Positions 51,435-63,044 of a DNA stretch of 64,000 bases are shown here, in pieces. Position 1 is the stretch's first letter; each line of letters opens with the position of its first letter. A program made the position numbers and the translations under genes. The notes beneath the pieces were generated by a model. It was not told the origin of the DNA, did not search any database, and saw only the letters and a list, made by a program, of their open reading frames with translations. The stretch is taken from positions 992,001 through 1,056,000 of the forward strand of contig JACCIC010000094.1 in NCBI GenBank assembly GCA_018907035.1. Reading direction: 5' to 3'. The DNA is from Sycobia sp. Sy_11. Its lineage: Eukaryota; Arthropoda; Insecta; Hymenoptera; Epichrysomallidae.

Positions 51435-54400
51435 CTGTAGAAAATATTTTTTAATTTAATTGTACAAGTCTTTACGCATCTTAAATTTACGCAGCCTAAG
51501 TGAATGATAAAGATAGCAATATATATCAGCGGATAAATACCAGAAACTTAATCAAGATATTTTCTATTTATTTTTACGTTATGATAAGATAAAATAAAAA
51601 TGTCAATTTTGAACGGTGAATTGAGTGATGTAGAAATTACAAACATTATAGAATATTATGTCTCTGATTTTATGGGAATAGTACAATTTTCTCTGAAAAA
51701 TAGTTAACACTATTGTTGCGTAATTTATTATCCAATACACGAGTTTGAATACAGAATTTATAACACTGAAAAAGTTTTATAAATATTATATATACTGGCG
51801 TTGTTGTTTTTGCAGAAATTAAAAAATTTTGTTCAATCACTCACAAAATTTACATTCATTATATTATATTTATCTGTCTATTAGATTTTTTAAATCAAAT
51901 CCAGGAAAGTTTTAACTTTTGGTGAGTGAAAAACCAATTTTTTTTACATTACACTCATAACTGAATTTTTTTCATGAACTACCGCTTTTTATTATCAGAA
52001 AACAGTAAAGCTTCTCACTTTTTACAGGATTATTTTTTATTTTGAAAAAATTGTTTCTTTTTTATTAAATCAATACCAATTAACAATAATAGTTTGATTA
52101 AAAGATCAATGAAAAATTATTTAAAGAAGTAATAATCAGCTATGTAATTATTCAAAATGAGAATCGTATTTGATCAAATTTGTCCTTTTTAATTCAAGAA
52201 AAAGAATTTTCTTTTTTAATATAAATGCTCGATTATTTCTTCTAGTTTTTATTAATATTTGAAAAAGGAAGGTGTTGCTCTTTTACTTAGAATATATTTA
52301 TTTTCTATACGATATAGCTCTTACTTAAAGGACGTTTCCTCTTATACTAGTTCTAGAAGGGATTGCATAGTTGTGTATGACCTTACAGACATCTTATAGT
52401 GTGGGATGATCCATGTTATGTTTATTCGCATGGATTTGGCCAGTGTCACTAATGGTAAATGTTCAGTCAATATGTACGTACTATATATATATAATATTTT
52501 TGATATACCTAACTACCATTATCTAATAATTTTGAAAATATTTGAGTAATGTTTTCTCATAAAATACTTTTCTATTATAATTTAATAGAGAGTAGACGAA
52601 TAGCACCGTAAGCAATTCAAAATTTCAACTTCCACCGATATTTTATAAAGAACGGTACATCTAAAAACTTAATGGCTTAATGTATAAAACTTAACGTATA
52701 ATGAATATAAAATTAGATTAAATGTGCTTAAAAATAGTTTTTAATGTTTTTTAAATAATTTTTTAATATTAAAATTTTGTTAAAAATAGTTTTTAATAAT
52801 TTTTAAATAGTTTTTAATTTGTCTTATTATTGATAAAATCCAGTTTTCTATAATTTCTGAATAATATATGCACTTTCATGTTGGAGACGTCTTTAAAACT
52901 ACTGGATTATATGCTGTGGGTATTAATTTTTTTAAAGCATTGCTATATTTGTTTTCTTTTAACAGACAGAAAAAAATTGCTGTTACCTTAATTAAAATTA
53001 TTTTATTGCACAGAAATATGAATTGATGAACTAATTAAAAAGAACATTTTCATAAAAGTAAATAAATTTTAGTGGAAGGAACTTAACAGTTTAAAACTAA
53101 TAGACTTTTAGGTTTATGAAATTCTCATTTGAATATCTGAACCAGTTATGTTTTGAAATTTTTTGATTTTTGCTAAAAAATTGCTTATGATTGTAAAAGT
53201 ATTATTATGCTCTCTTTATTTATAAGAGCGATGTTTTTATTCCGCATATACATTTTTTTTATTTCTGTTTTAAAGTAATCGCAAAAATTACATTTCAAGT
53301 TTCCCCATTTCCTGTTATATTTTTCTTGATATACTGTTCGCCAATAACTTAAGATAAATTAACCTATTGTATACCTTGACCTTTAAGTTAATTTCTGTAT
53401 GTAAAAATTGCAGTTCTTCCGATGGCCAGAGTTAAAAATAGAACTTCCCGTTTGAATAATTGATATAATCTTCGGTGAACCTTAATTATCAAATTCAAGG
53501 TCTCTTATAATATTTTCCTAAAATACGTTACTCGTGAGATATTCTGCCGTTCTATCTAATTGTAGATTTCTAATTTTTTTATATTGCTACTACTTTAGAT
53601 ACATATCTTCTATATATGAAATTTTTTCTTTTATTTTGGAACAAAATTAATATTTATTCTGTTGGTTTTAAAAGATTGATCAATTTTTACATATGTAAAA
53701 AATATAAGATTAAATTGAATTGAATATTAGATTTAAAAAATGATTTATAAATTACTTAAGATATGAATTAAAATTTGTTTTTGTATTTATACATATTATC
53801 AAGATTAAACAAATAAATTGAATTAAGTTAAATCTTTGTAATTTCGATAATGTAAGAAAAAACTAACCTTGCAAGTGCCAGCTGGTTTTCCTGGAACTGG
53901 AGGTATCATTAAGGCACACATATGTTTTTCAATTATAATGTCATAATATGCATTTTTGCATTCAAGGTCACTTAAAATAAGAAAAATCCCAAATTTTAAT
54001 ACGAGATCTGAACCTCCTCTAATTATCTCCTCTTCCTTTGTGAACTTATTAACTCCGATTTCAATCCAGGTGTATCCAAAACCTGCCACAACACCAGCTT
54101 CTCCAACGAATAATTCACCATCAGTCGGAAATCTGAGTTTACTTAAATACTCTTTCTTTTTAAAGTCCAATCCTTTCATTAACTTATAGAAAAATCAATC
54201 AAAATATTTATTATAATTATATACAGAAATTTTTAATTACTATTAATTTTCTTTTGTTATTTCGGTTAAGAATTCATTACATTAAGAAAAATGTATGAAT
54301 AGTAAACGAATTTTGTAAGTTAAAGAATTTTTTTCATCTGAAGATAAAAATGTAAATCTTAAAATAGTATGTAAGCTCACCTTCAGTATTGCAATATCGT

Positions 54401-55683
54401 CGACAAATAGACTTTGATTATACGGTAACATATAAATTAATTCAACGCTTATGCGATACTGTCTTACATTATTCAAATTAATTGTTGCCACGCTAACTGA
54501 AAAAGCTTTAGTGTCTAAATCTCCATTTTCGTCAAGAAAGCAATGAGCAGCGCTTAGAACATGGAAATTATTAAGAATGGCACCGCCACAGAGGGGTAAA
54601 TATTCATTCGAGTAGTTTTTTCTAAAAATGATTGCAACTTGATACGTTAAACTACCTTTTGTTACATTTTGACCCCCGATGATTCCGTGTGCAATTAATG
54701 GTGTTACTAAAAAAAACGCCAGAAAACACACTGTGCAATATAAATTATAAATATAAATTTAAATAATATTTTGAAAGCCTATTTCCTATTAACTGGTTGA
54801 CTAAAGTTTTATGCAAATGATAAGATGTAATATATAATAATATTTGAAATGTAAGTGGAATCGACATGTTACTGTTAATTTCCATGCCATCTATTGAAAT
54901 TGACAACAACAAAAAAATACCAGCGAGGTAAGGAGGACGTCAGTGCGATGAAAACCGTATGGCCACAATCTTGGACAAAACTTGATTAGTCATGTAGGAA
55001 AATATTAATTTTTTTGAAATTATGCTGGTGAAACAACAAAATGTTGACGGTAGCGGAATTGTGAAAATATCCAGCAACAAGTGCTTCATTGCAACACACG
55101 CGTGAAGGTCAGGGGGTTATTAATTCTGGTCTATTAATTATTTATGAAATATTCATCATAAGCTGCGAAAACATAGAATATTATAATTTACATTTATAAA
55201 CAAGTAATATTCCTGCGACAACACTGACGTTTATCGGAGATTAGGGCCATGTTATTTAATTCATTAAATAATCGCTAATGTTGCATGCCAATTTGAAAAT
55301 GTCAGTAGTCTTGTATGTGTGAAGAAAAACTGTCATTATACTCAGTTTTCGATTCATATAGGTTAAGATATATTCATACCTAAGTATATGTAAGTAAACT
55401 TTTAAATAATGTAAGTTACTTTTAATAATGTATAAGTGAACTTTTAATATAAGTATATGTAAATATTTCTTCTAATTAAAGTTATTTAGGTCAATTAATT
55501 GCAAAACTAATAATATTATCATTTTATTTACATTTGTATTCTTATATTGTTTATCATTATTATAAATAAAAAATTTTATTCTTTTAATTATTTAATAAGC
55601 ATCTCTTTTTGATTTCTAAATCTATAACTTTTCAAATTAGATAGAGTAGCTTTTAATATAATTTAATAAATAGAAAAAACGTG

Positions 55684-55738
<55 letters not shown>

Positions 55739-55844
55739 GTAAATTTATTTTAATACAGTTTTTGGAAAGCAGTTACTTACCATAATTGTCCCACTGAATG
55801 ACGAACATCAACAACAGAAAAAAAGTAAAATATTCATGCTTCAT
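51225..55844 (-). CDS. Chymotrypsin-like secreted serine protease (S1), complete, four exons
   Basis: Joined exons, in transcript order, are 55844-55781, 54706-54381, 54182-53868 and 51434-51225, giving 304 residues. The start MKHEYFTFFLLLMFVIQW is a signal peptide. The mature protease begins IIGGQNVT. Catalytic His is in LSAAHCF, Asp in VDDIAILK and Ser in CKGDSGSP. Six cysteines sit at the usual disulfide positions (42-58, 168-182, 191-220). The S1-pocket base (chymotrypsin 189) is Gly, as in many insect chymotrypsins. The residues at 215/216, usually Trp-Gly, are Arg-Asn, so specificity may differ. Possible N-glycosylation sites are NVT, NYS and NQS. No Arg or Lys precedes IIGG, so activation is not by a trypsin-like cut. 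Codon use is A/T-rich. The gene faces the dipeptidase convergently. It is likely a digestive, salivary or venom enzyme; which one cannot be read from the sequence. Confidence 0.94.
51435..53867 (-). other. Serine protease intron 3
   Basis: This 2433-nt intron is very AT-rich and phase 0. No nested open frame, repeat array or mobile-element remnant is recognised in it. Confidence 0.85.
53868..54182 (-). CDS. Serine protease exon 3 (middle domain and S1-pocket base)
   Basis: The acceptor is TTCTATAAG and the exon is 315 nt in phase 0. Contents in order: a lysine-rich KGLDFKKKEYL segment, LFVGEAGVVAGFGYT (the family's VVxGWG block with Phe for Trp), DLECKN, HMCAL, and GKPAGTCK leading to the active serine. 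The donor is TGCAAG|GTTAGT. Confidence 0.92.
54183..54380 (-). other. Serine protease intron 2
   Basis: This 198-nt AT-rich phase-0 intron runs from GTGAGC to TATAAG. No other feature is visible. Confidence 0.9.
54381..54706 (-). CDS. Serine protease exon 2 (IIGG, His and Asp of the triad)
   Basis: The preferred acceptor is the T-run ending TTTTTTTTAG at 54707-54708. An upstream CAG (54731-54733) would also splice in frame and add eight residues, CFLAFFLV. The exon carries the IIGG mature start, LCGGAIL, LSAAHCF and VDDIAILK, and ends in phase 0 at CTGAAG|GTGAGC. Confidence 0.92.
54707..55780 (-). other. Serine protease intron 1
   Basis: This 1074-nt AT-rich intron (phase 1) holds the (TA)n run at 55685-55734 about 50 nt after the donor. 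Nothing coding was seen. Confidence 0.85.
55685..55734. repeat. (TA)n microsatellite in protease intron 1
   Basis: A 50-bp run just after the exon 1 donor. Confidence 0.95.
55781..55844 (-). CDS. Serine protease exon 1 (start and signal peptide)
   Basis: The ATG at 55844-55842 opens MKHEYFTFFLLLMFVIQW and the exon ends in phase 1 at TTATG|GTAAGTAAC, a strong donor. A second ATG just downstream (GCATGAA) is out of frame. The exon is 64 nt. Confidence 0.9.
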
Positions 55845-57507
55845 TTGTTCGAGCTAGAGTGAAGAAATTTGATCTTAATAATTTTTTTTAACAATAGATT
55901 ACGTTATGTAGAATTAAATTAAAGTTAGGACTTTTTGATAAGTTACAAAATTTGAACCACTGTTTAAATATTTATAATACAATAAAAAAAACATTCAATT
56001 ACGTTTCACAGATGGTTTAATTTATGTCAAAGTGTACGTAGTTGAATCAACAGGTATCCGGGTTCAAAGATAGGTGGTTTAGAAAGTATATTTTCAAGCA
56101 TGACAATTGTGAACTATCATCTGAAAATGAGTTGCATGATAAATTTCACCAGTGTGTTCAATATACTAGTTTTTATTTTGCAGCCATTTTTATTAAACAT
56201 ATTTGGTATGTTTTGATGTAACGGGAAAAGAGATCGGTGTACTTGTTATTGTTTGATTATACACTATATAAATAAATTGAAGCGATGTTATAGATGCTGC
56301 CTGTGGAAATTCTTCCCTATCAATGAAAACCACGAAATATATTATTTGCGTAGTTACTCAAAGTATTTTTACAAGGTTCATGGCGGAAACGTTCGTTTCA
56401 ATCGGCTTGTCGATTGCCAAATGAAGATGTGAAAAATAATTCGGAGAATAAGTATAATACTGCAGAAAGGCATTCAATACTCCACAATATAAGCTCAGAT
56501 TGAGAAAACTGTCCGCCTGATAGGCGCCGCGATGATTAACAGTGGGCAAGAAGTTGACACAGTGATTAGTTCGATTCGAGATCGATGCTTTAACCGATTT
56601 AAGGGAAATTCGCAAGCGTTTTTACATCCCTTAGTATTGATGAATGAATCCAGGATTGGGTAAGGCATTTTCATTTTGAGACAAACCTCATGCTGAAATA
56701 CAGAATTGAAGTATCTAGAAATATTCGCAACAAGAACGATAGAAACTAAGAAACAATCACTTCTCCATATTACATCTGTACAGCAAGCTTGGCGATTGAT
56801 CTTGAAATACTTGATTTTGCTCTGTCACTCGTACTTTTCTCACTTACTTCATTGGCGATATAATGCCCCAAATTAAGTTACACTATTTACACTACATGTA
56901 ATATTTTTCTTTACCTTACCTAATTTGAGCTGAATCTCGTATGTTTCGTTCGCTCTTGTGAATAAAATATAGCCAAAGATCAACGATAATGGGATAGCCT
57001 TTGTATCATACTACAGATAAATTGAAATTTTAAAAGATCGTGATAGATTATTGATCTAGATGCTGGCAATCTTGCTCTGTAAAGCAAAAATTAAAATCTT
57101 TTTGAGGCTTTTTTGTATATATTTAAAAGAAGAGTTATATAAAAATAATTTTTTATAATATTTACAATTTTTCCGAGATAAACAAACAGTCTATATGTCA
57201 TAGCGTATTGATAATATGCAATATATAAAATTTTTCTTGTATTTTTTAAAATAAAAAACTTTTAAGTAATTTCTTCAACTTACTCTTATGAATGCTTTTC
57301 TTCAATTCCCAGACATGTACTGTTAAAATTCTGACACGAACATGTATCTCTCCCAAAAGAAAATCATTATAAATTTAATAATCTAATCTATCATCTGTTA
57401 CATACATAAAATGTAAAATTCTTATAATATATTCATTCTGAATTTATTTTTATGCAAGGATACATTGTATTCAAAGAATCATGTTTATCATATAATAACA
57501 TTTAGAC
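55845..57507. other. Upstream flank of the serine protease
   Basis: The likely 5' UTR and promoter lie in the first 150 bp. Beyond it, an 85-codon minus-strand frame (56358-56615) with a plain composition has no recognisable motif and no splice context. Confidence 0.4.
55969..55976 (-). promoter_or_regulatory. Candidate TATA box of the serine protease
   Basis: Minus-strand TATAAATA lies about 125 nt upstream of the start codon. That would leave a 5' UTR of roughly 95 nt. I see no clear insect initiator (TCAGT) at the right spacing, and the local AT content makes chance matches common. Confidence 0.25.
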
Positions 57508-57605
57508 AATCGACTTTACGAATGCTGCGCATATACCCTTGCTTCATTACCGTAATCGGCTTTACCAATGCTGCGCACATATCCTTGCTTCGTTACTGTG
57601 ATCGA
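57508..57605. repeat. 46-bp tandem duplication
   Basis: Units 57508-57553 and 57554-57599 both read AATCGrCTTTACsAATGCTGCGC... to ...CTTCrTTACyGT with about six substitutions. The first bases of a third unit follow. No function is apparent. Confidence 0.85.
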
Positions 57606-59662
57606 CAATAAAATTAAAAAATTTATTAAGTATAAATTTACCAATGAGATGGTCAGCGAAATCAGAAAGAATACTTTTACATGTTTTATCCACCCATCAA
57701 AAAAATAAAAGCTACTAGATGAATAGGGAACTGAACTTAGTTAACTAAGAATTATTTAATATTATTATCCAATATTTAACGTATAAATATTATTCAATTA
57801 AAGCGGGAAAATTTTAAATAATTTTTAAGTAATTATGAATTGAATTGAAGTTGCCGGAAACCCCAACCCTGAATTTCAATCTCTCTGTTACACGCCATTG
57901 TGACATCACTGAAACGCGAAAGAAATTGGTATATTTTATTATCGGTATTAGGATCATTATGGTAATGTGAAAGCATTGTATGAGAAAACACGTGTTATAA
58001 AATTAATAAAAATCTTCATTTATTAATATTGGGCACTTAACTCAGAGCACAAGTAGCCATATATATTACATGAAATATATGGTATACATTATATTATGTG
58101 TTCAAAGTATAATAAGTTAATTTTGATAAAATAAAAAAAATAAAAAATGATATTTTGGGAGTACTTTGATTCTAATTGCCTGATCATTCAGCACACCTGC
58201 TAGACTATATGTACTTGTATATAGCAGTTGTGCTACACATCTACTATATATCTGTTTTGACAGGTCGTGTCAAGCTCGTCAGTGCTCGACATTAATAAAT
58301 TGAGGACTATTATCTTATAGCAAGTGTTGTATCACATAATGGCTTTACATTTTCATAATGGTCATAATAATTATATTGAAACACACCAATTACTATTTTG
58401 TGTACTGACGTAATCATGGCACGCAACAGATTCAATTCTAGGATTACATTTTTTGCTTTACAGAAAAAAACTGATTACCACGAAAATACGCGAAAAGGAA
58501 TTTTATAAAAAAAGTATTAAGAAAATTTTTTTATTTTACCGAATATCTCCCGAAACTATCGTTTAAACATTAAATTAAATAAAGGTTCAATTTTCTATTT
58601 TTGAGTTGTTCACATTCCATACTTTTGTATAATTTCCTCTATATATTTTTATAAAGGTGCTTAATAGGCTTTCTATGACGGCGACAGTCTGTACAGAATA
58701 AAGCCATACACAAGAGACTACAGTTCTCGAAGACCCGTGTTTTCCAGACACCGCACCGGCATCTCAAATGTATAAACTTACTAAGAAAGAAAATTACATT
58801 TTCCAGCCACAGTACTGGGTAATGGCGAAACTTTCCCAAAGTTAATGTAAGCAATATTCGTATACTATTAATCGCAATAAAATTTAAAAACTTTTTTAAA
58901 TCTCAATTTTCTTTCATTATATAATTAACCCCCTTTTTTAATTTTGATGTATTAAACAAATTATCATCTAAATTTGGGTAATGTATTAAAGTTTTAAAAA
59001 ACATTGGTTATGTTGAATTTCTTATTTATTATTTTCATTAGATTTCGTTGGTTTCGATTATTTATTTTGCATAAAACATCTCAAGAGCTCTCTCAAAAGG
59101 TTTAGAAATATTTATTCATAAATAATACTGTTCTGTTAATTTGCCATAGAAACAAACAAACGTGTCAAAGATTTTTAACAATTAATCTGTAGATCTGAAT
59201 TTTTTTTATATTTATACCTTTTTAAAACTAAGTTACGTCATTGTACATAATTATGGTATTAAATTTATGAAAATAAGCAATTCGCCAAAATATGATTCAT
59301 TAATTTTTTTATTATATATTTAAATAACAAACAGATACAAAAAAAAAGAAAAAAATGTTTTATATCTAAGCGATTTAAATGCTGTTTTACATGATGTTTC
59401 AATCTTGCGCTCAACATATCTATATATATATATATATATATATTATATAATACGCATTTATTTTGTGTATGCGTATGTCAGACGTGAAATTCCACGAATT
59501 TATTAAAATAAATACAATTGAAATGGCTCTTAATGTAAAAACTTTAAGATAGTATCAATAGGAATATAATTAAGTATTACAGCTGTCGGTAAAAATTCTT
59601 CCCCCCGTATAAAATATAATTAATGTCGTATCTTATTAACAACTAATAATTTTACCAATTTT

Positions 59663-59683
59663 CACACACACACACACACACAT
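59663..59683. repeat. (CA)n microsatellite
   Basis: A 21-bp CA run. Confidence 0.9.
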
Positions 59684-61995
59684 ACGACACGCGTACGTAC
59701 ACTCCGTATATATGCATATGTATTGTAACAAATTTCTGACGGAGAAATACCATCGCACGACGCGTAGATACTCCATCCTTTACGTGCTTCCTCTGCCTGT
59801 CTGTCTGTCTGCCTCCCTTTCGCTCGCTTCCACAAGGCTGCATTTCGCCGTAATAAATGCCTGCCTTGCTTCTTTCCTGTCTGCTCTCTCTAACTTGGCC
59901 ATGCACATATTATACTAATTTCTTGATATAATTTATGCGAGGATTGGGGAGCAATGGTAGAGAAGAAATACAGAGACGGAGTACTACGCGGTATACGTAG
60001 TTTTTTGAAACGCGGCAAAGAGAATCAGAATTTGCACGTGAGTGATTGAATTGAATCGGCAAGCGTATCGATATAATCGTTTGTGTATTTTTTACGCCGA
60101 ACAGTACAGGAATTTCTAGGAAACGCTAAAATTGACACGTGTACGCGATCGTGAAATTTTTCAATTCCGAAAATTTCGAAACTTTGATTCCCTAAAACTG
60201 TTTTTTTAAATGCTCACGTACTTCATTGATTTTTTTGTGGACGAATACTTAGTGTCTGTATAAAGAATATTTATTGATAAAAATAGTTTTTTTTCAATTT
60301 GCAGCTCTTTGAAAATATTTGGAATATTTTTCCTTAATTAACAAATGGATTTAGCTTTCAATATCCTCAATTTAAAACCTTGACAAGTGCATTAAGGTTA
60401 AGTAGGTCCGGAGATATCGGGACATAAATGTTTTTGGGTTATATTGCGAACAAACTGTAGAAACTGTCGACATAACACAGCGAGCAATGGAAACCTTATA
60501 AATTTTACGAACTGTCTATTAGCGTTCTTTTCATGATTCATTTCATCCGCGCCTGGGCGAGCAGTTTAAAAAAAGAAAATACAGTAAAGTGCTTCGCGTG
60601 CAAACTATTTTAAGCCGGGACGAACGCCCGGAGGCTGAGCTCTTGAAATTCATTTACACTAGAAAATCATTAATCATTAATCGCTGATTTCAACGATTTG
60701 GTGTAAATAACAATGCTTTAAATCTCAATAAGATAAACGAGCAAGCCCGTTAAGTTAAATGAATCAAAAAGGAAAAGGCTGTTTTATATATTTTAATGAT
60801 TTTACATTTTTTTCGTTATCGTGGTTTTAATTTTTTTTTATTTTCTCATCTACCATTTGTTTAAATTTTACATACTATTCTTTACATTAACAGCGTATTA
60901 AAAGTTGAATTCATATTGAAACGATTAAAATATTAAGAAATGTATTATGTAAATTATATTTGGTAATAGTATGTAATTCATTTTTGTTATTTACCAAAAT
61001 CTTTTAACTTTATCTCTTATTTATCGATATCCAATGAAGAAGTCAAGATACGGATCAAGGGGATATTGTGGCTGGACTACGGCCCTGGGTCTCGTTGTAA
61101 GGGCTCCAGAGCTGAATTTCTCGCGCAAATTAAGAATAATAAAAAAAATGTCAAAGACTAAAATTTGAAACTTTAATATGATAAATATCATTTTAAAGCT
61201 GACATTAACTATTTTGAATGCAAACTATCATGTAACTATTTTGGATTTTAATAACTTTTTATTTCTAACTGTTAATACAACAAAAAAATATTGAAAGACA
61301 AAAAATTTATTTTTGAATAGTACAAATTCAAAAATATCAGAAAACGCTCTTTGTTTCATTGTGTATGAGTGAAAAAATTGTTTATTTTTTTTGTTGGTGA
61401 AAGATACTTTCAAATATCACTCAAATCATAGATGAACCTTAATCAGCTATGAATAATAGTATTTTTTCCTTAATAAATTTAGGAAAAGATGATAAAATAA
61501 ATGCTCTTATTCCAGATTAATTTAATATATAGATTTACTGAACGAAAATGCAAGAACTATACTACAACATTCTGGTTTCACGGCGTTTGACAATCTATCT
61601 TATCTTTAGATTTTACCCTTACAAATTTGTTCGGTAAAGGCGGGACAATAGTCGAGGAGGCGTTACAATATATCGCACAGCCAATCGCTGCTTACTTTAC
61701 AAAATTTTGAGTATCAGTTTTCTAGTTTACAGTCGTAACCTCCTTCTTTTCGAGAAGGCGAATTTGAATTCGTCTTATACGGTCTACTGGTCAGTTGCTA
61801 AACTTTAGTGCGACACAGATGATCGTTAGGGAAAAACCCGGCGTTCTCATCGTTAATGACACTCTATAAACCCTATGCAAACAGCCTTTCTCACCACCTA
61901 GAATTTCCTTAATTGCTAGCGCTTACAGACAATACTTCCAATACAATAAATACAGGTAACTGTGTCCGATTTATATCGTCAATAATACATAGTAT

Positions 61996-61997
<2 letters not shown>

Positions 61998-62037
<40 letters not shown>
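61998..62037. repeat. (TA)n followed by T run
   Basis: A 40-bp TA run directly followed by about 11 T. Confidence 0.95.
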
Positions 62038-62045
<8 letters not shown>

Positions 62046-62448
62046 TTCTTTCACGAATTTCTATTCCAAATAAATATAAACCTTTGTTAGACTCGAACAC
62101 TCTTTTTTAGAATATTTTAATAAATTCATACCAGTGTACCAGGAATATTTTTCATACCATATACACAGATTACTTTGTGGTTTGCGTAATCAACCTCTTC
62201 AAAAATTGATATTTTCTCTATTTTTAAGGAATAACCATAATAAAATGTAATAAGAAAAGCAGATACAAAAATAAACAATGCGGTGAGAGAGCGACGAGCC
62301 GACGAGAAAAAAATACAAACACTCGATGTATTGCCAATTCCTCGTTCTTCTGTCACAATATATATATTCCTCGTGTGTGTGTGGTCAATGTTTATATATT
62401 ATATGTATATTTAGTATATATATTATATATATATATGTGTTGTGTGTG

Positions 62449-62476
<28 letters not shown>
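62449..62476. repeat. (GT)n microsatellite
   Basis: A 28-bp GT run preceded by broken TA and GT repeats from 62370. Confidence 0.95.
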
Positions 62477-62479
<3 letters not shown>

Positions 62480-62788
62480 AGTGTGTTACAAATAGAAACA
62501 AATGCTGGGATTTATTATAATTAAATCAAAACAACAACAAAGTTCCAATAAAACAATGTTTAATATATAAAAATAGAAATACAAAAACGATGCGTACCGT
62601 AGCAAAGACGAGAAAAAATAATCACTCAAACGCTCTTACGGTGCTATTTTATAGACTCTTTACTCCCCTCAAAAAGGAGTCCAATTACAAGCGATAAGCC
62701 TCGCTCGCGCCGATCGCAGCCCAAACTCTTCACGCAGCCGGACGGATGGAGAGCCCGAGGTGGCCAACCATACACGTCCCCTGATTTC

Positions 62789-63044
62789 GAACTTTCCAAT
62801 ATTTTCTCAAAGCTAGAATACGACCTATCTCCATATAAGTACGTAGAATAGCTTTTTTAACGAAAATATTGGGAAGCTCCCGTCACAGCACGGATCAATG
62901 CTTTTAGGAAGCATAACCATTTAACCTCTTTTGAAAACCTCAAGATTTTCTCAATAGCAAGTATTCGGCCACCTGTTTGTGAAACCGTATATAAGCTATT
63001 TTACGAGAAAATCTTCGGTTTTCCCGTCACGGCACGGATCGATG
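62789..63044. repeat. 144-bp-period duplication, each unit a long hairpin with matched arm changes
   Basis: Unit 1 spans about 62789-62900 and unit 2 about 62933-63044. The best conserved block, CCCGTCACrGCACGGATCrATG, starts at 62879 and at 63023. Unit 1 pairs GAACTTTCCAATATTTTC (62789-62806) with GAAAATATTGGGAAGCTC (62862-62879), plus the inner AAAGCTA (62809) with TAGCTTT (62849). Unit 2 pairs GAAAACC (62933) with GGTTTTC (63017), AAGATTTTCTC (62942) with GAGAAAATCTT (63005) and ATAGC (62954) with GCTAT (62995). The arms differ between units but pairing is kept. The transcribed strand is unknown. Confidence 0.7.

Larger units (their letters stand above)
57606..62788. other. AT-rich intergenic DNA
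   Basis: Short higher-GC patches at 59740-60060, 61060-61110 and 62640-62770. A 71-codon minus-strand frame at 58639-58854 has several Cys but no zinc-binding pattern. No gene supported. Confidence 0.45.

Noticed and set aside
54681..54731. Independent start for the protease at the beginning of exon 2
   Set aside because: The apparent start would be GTG, not ATG. The exon at 55844-55781 supplies an ATG, a signal peptide and a strong phase-1 donor.
58639..58854. Cys-rich 71-codon minus-strand frame
   Set aside because: Cys spacing (CRC, C..LLC, CTDC) fits no zinc finger or toxin fold I can identify; no signal peptide or splice context.
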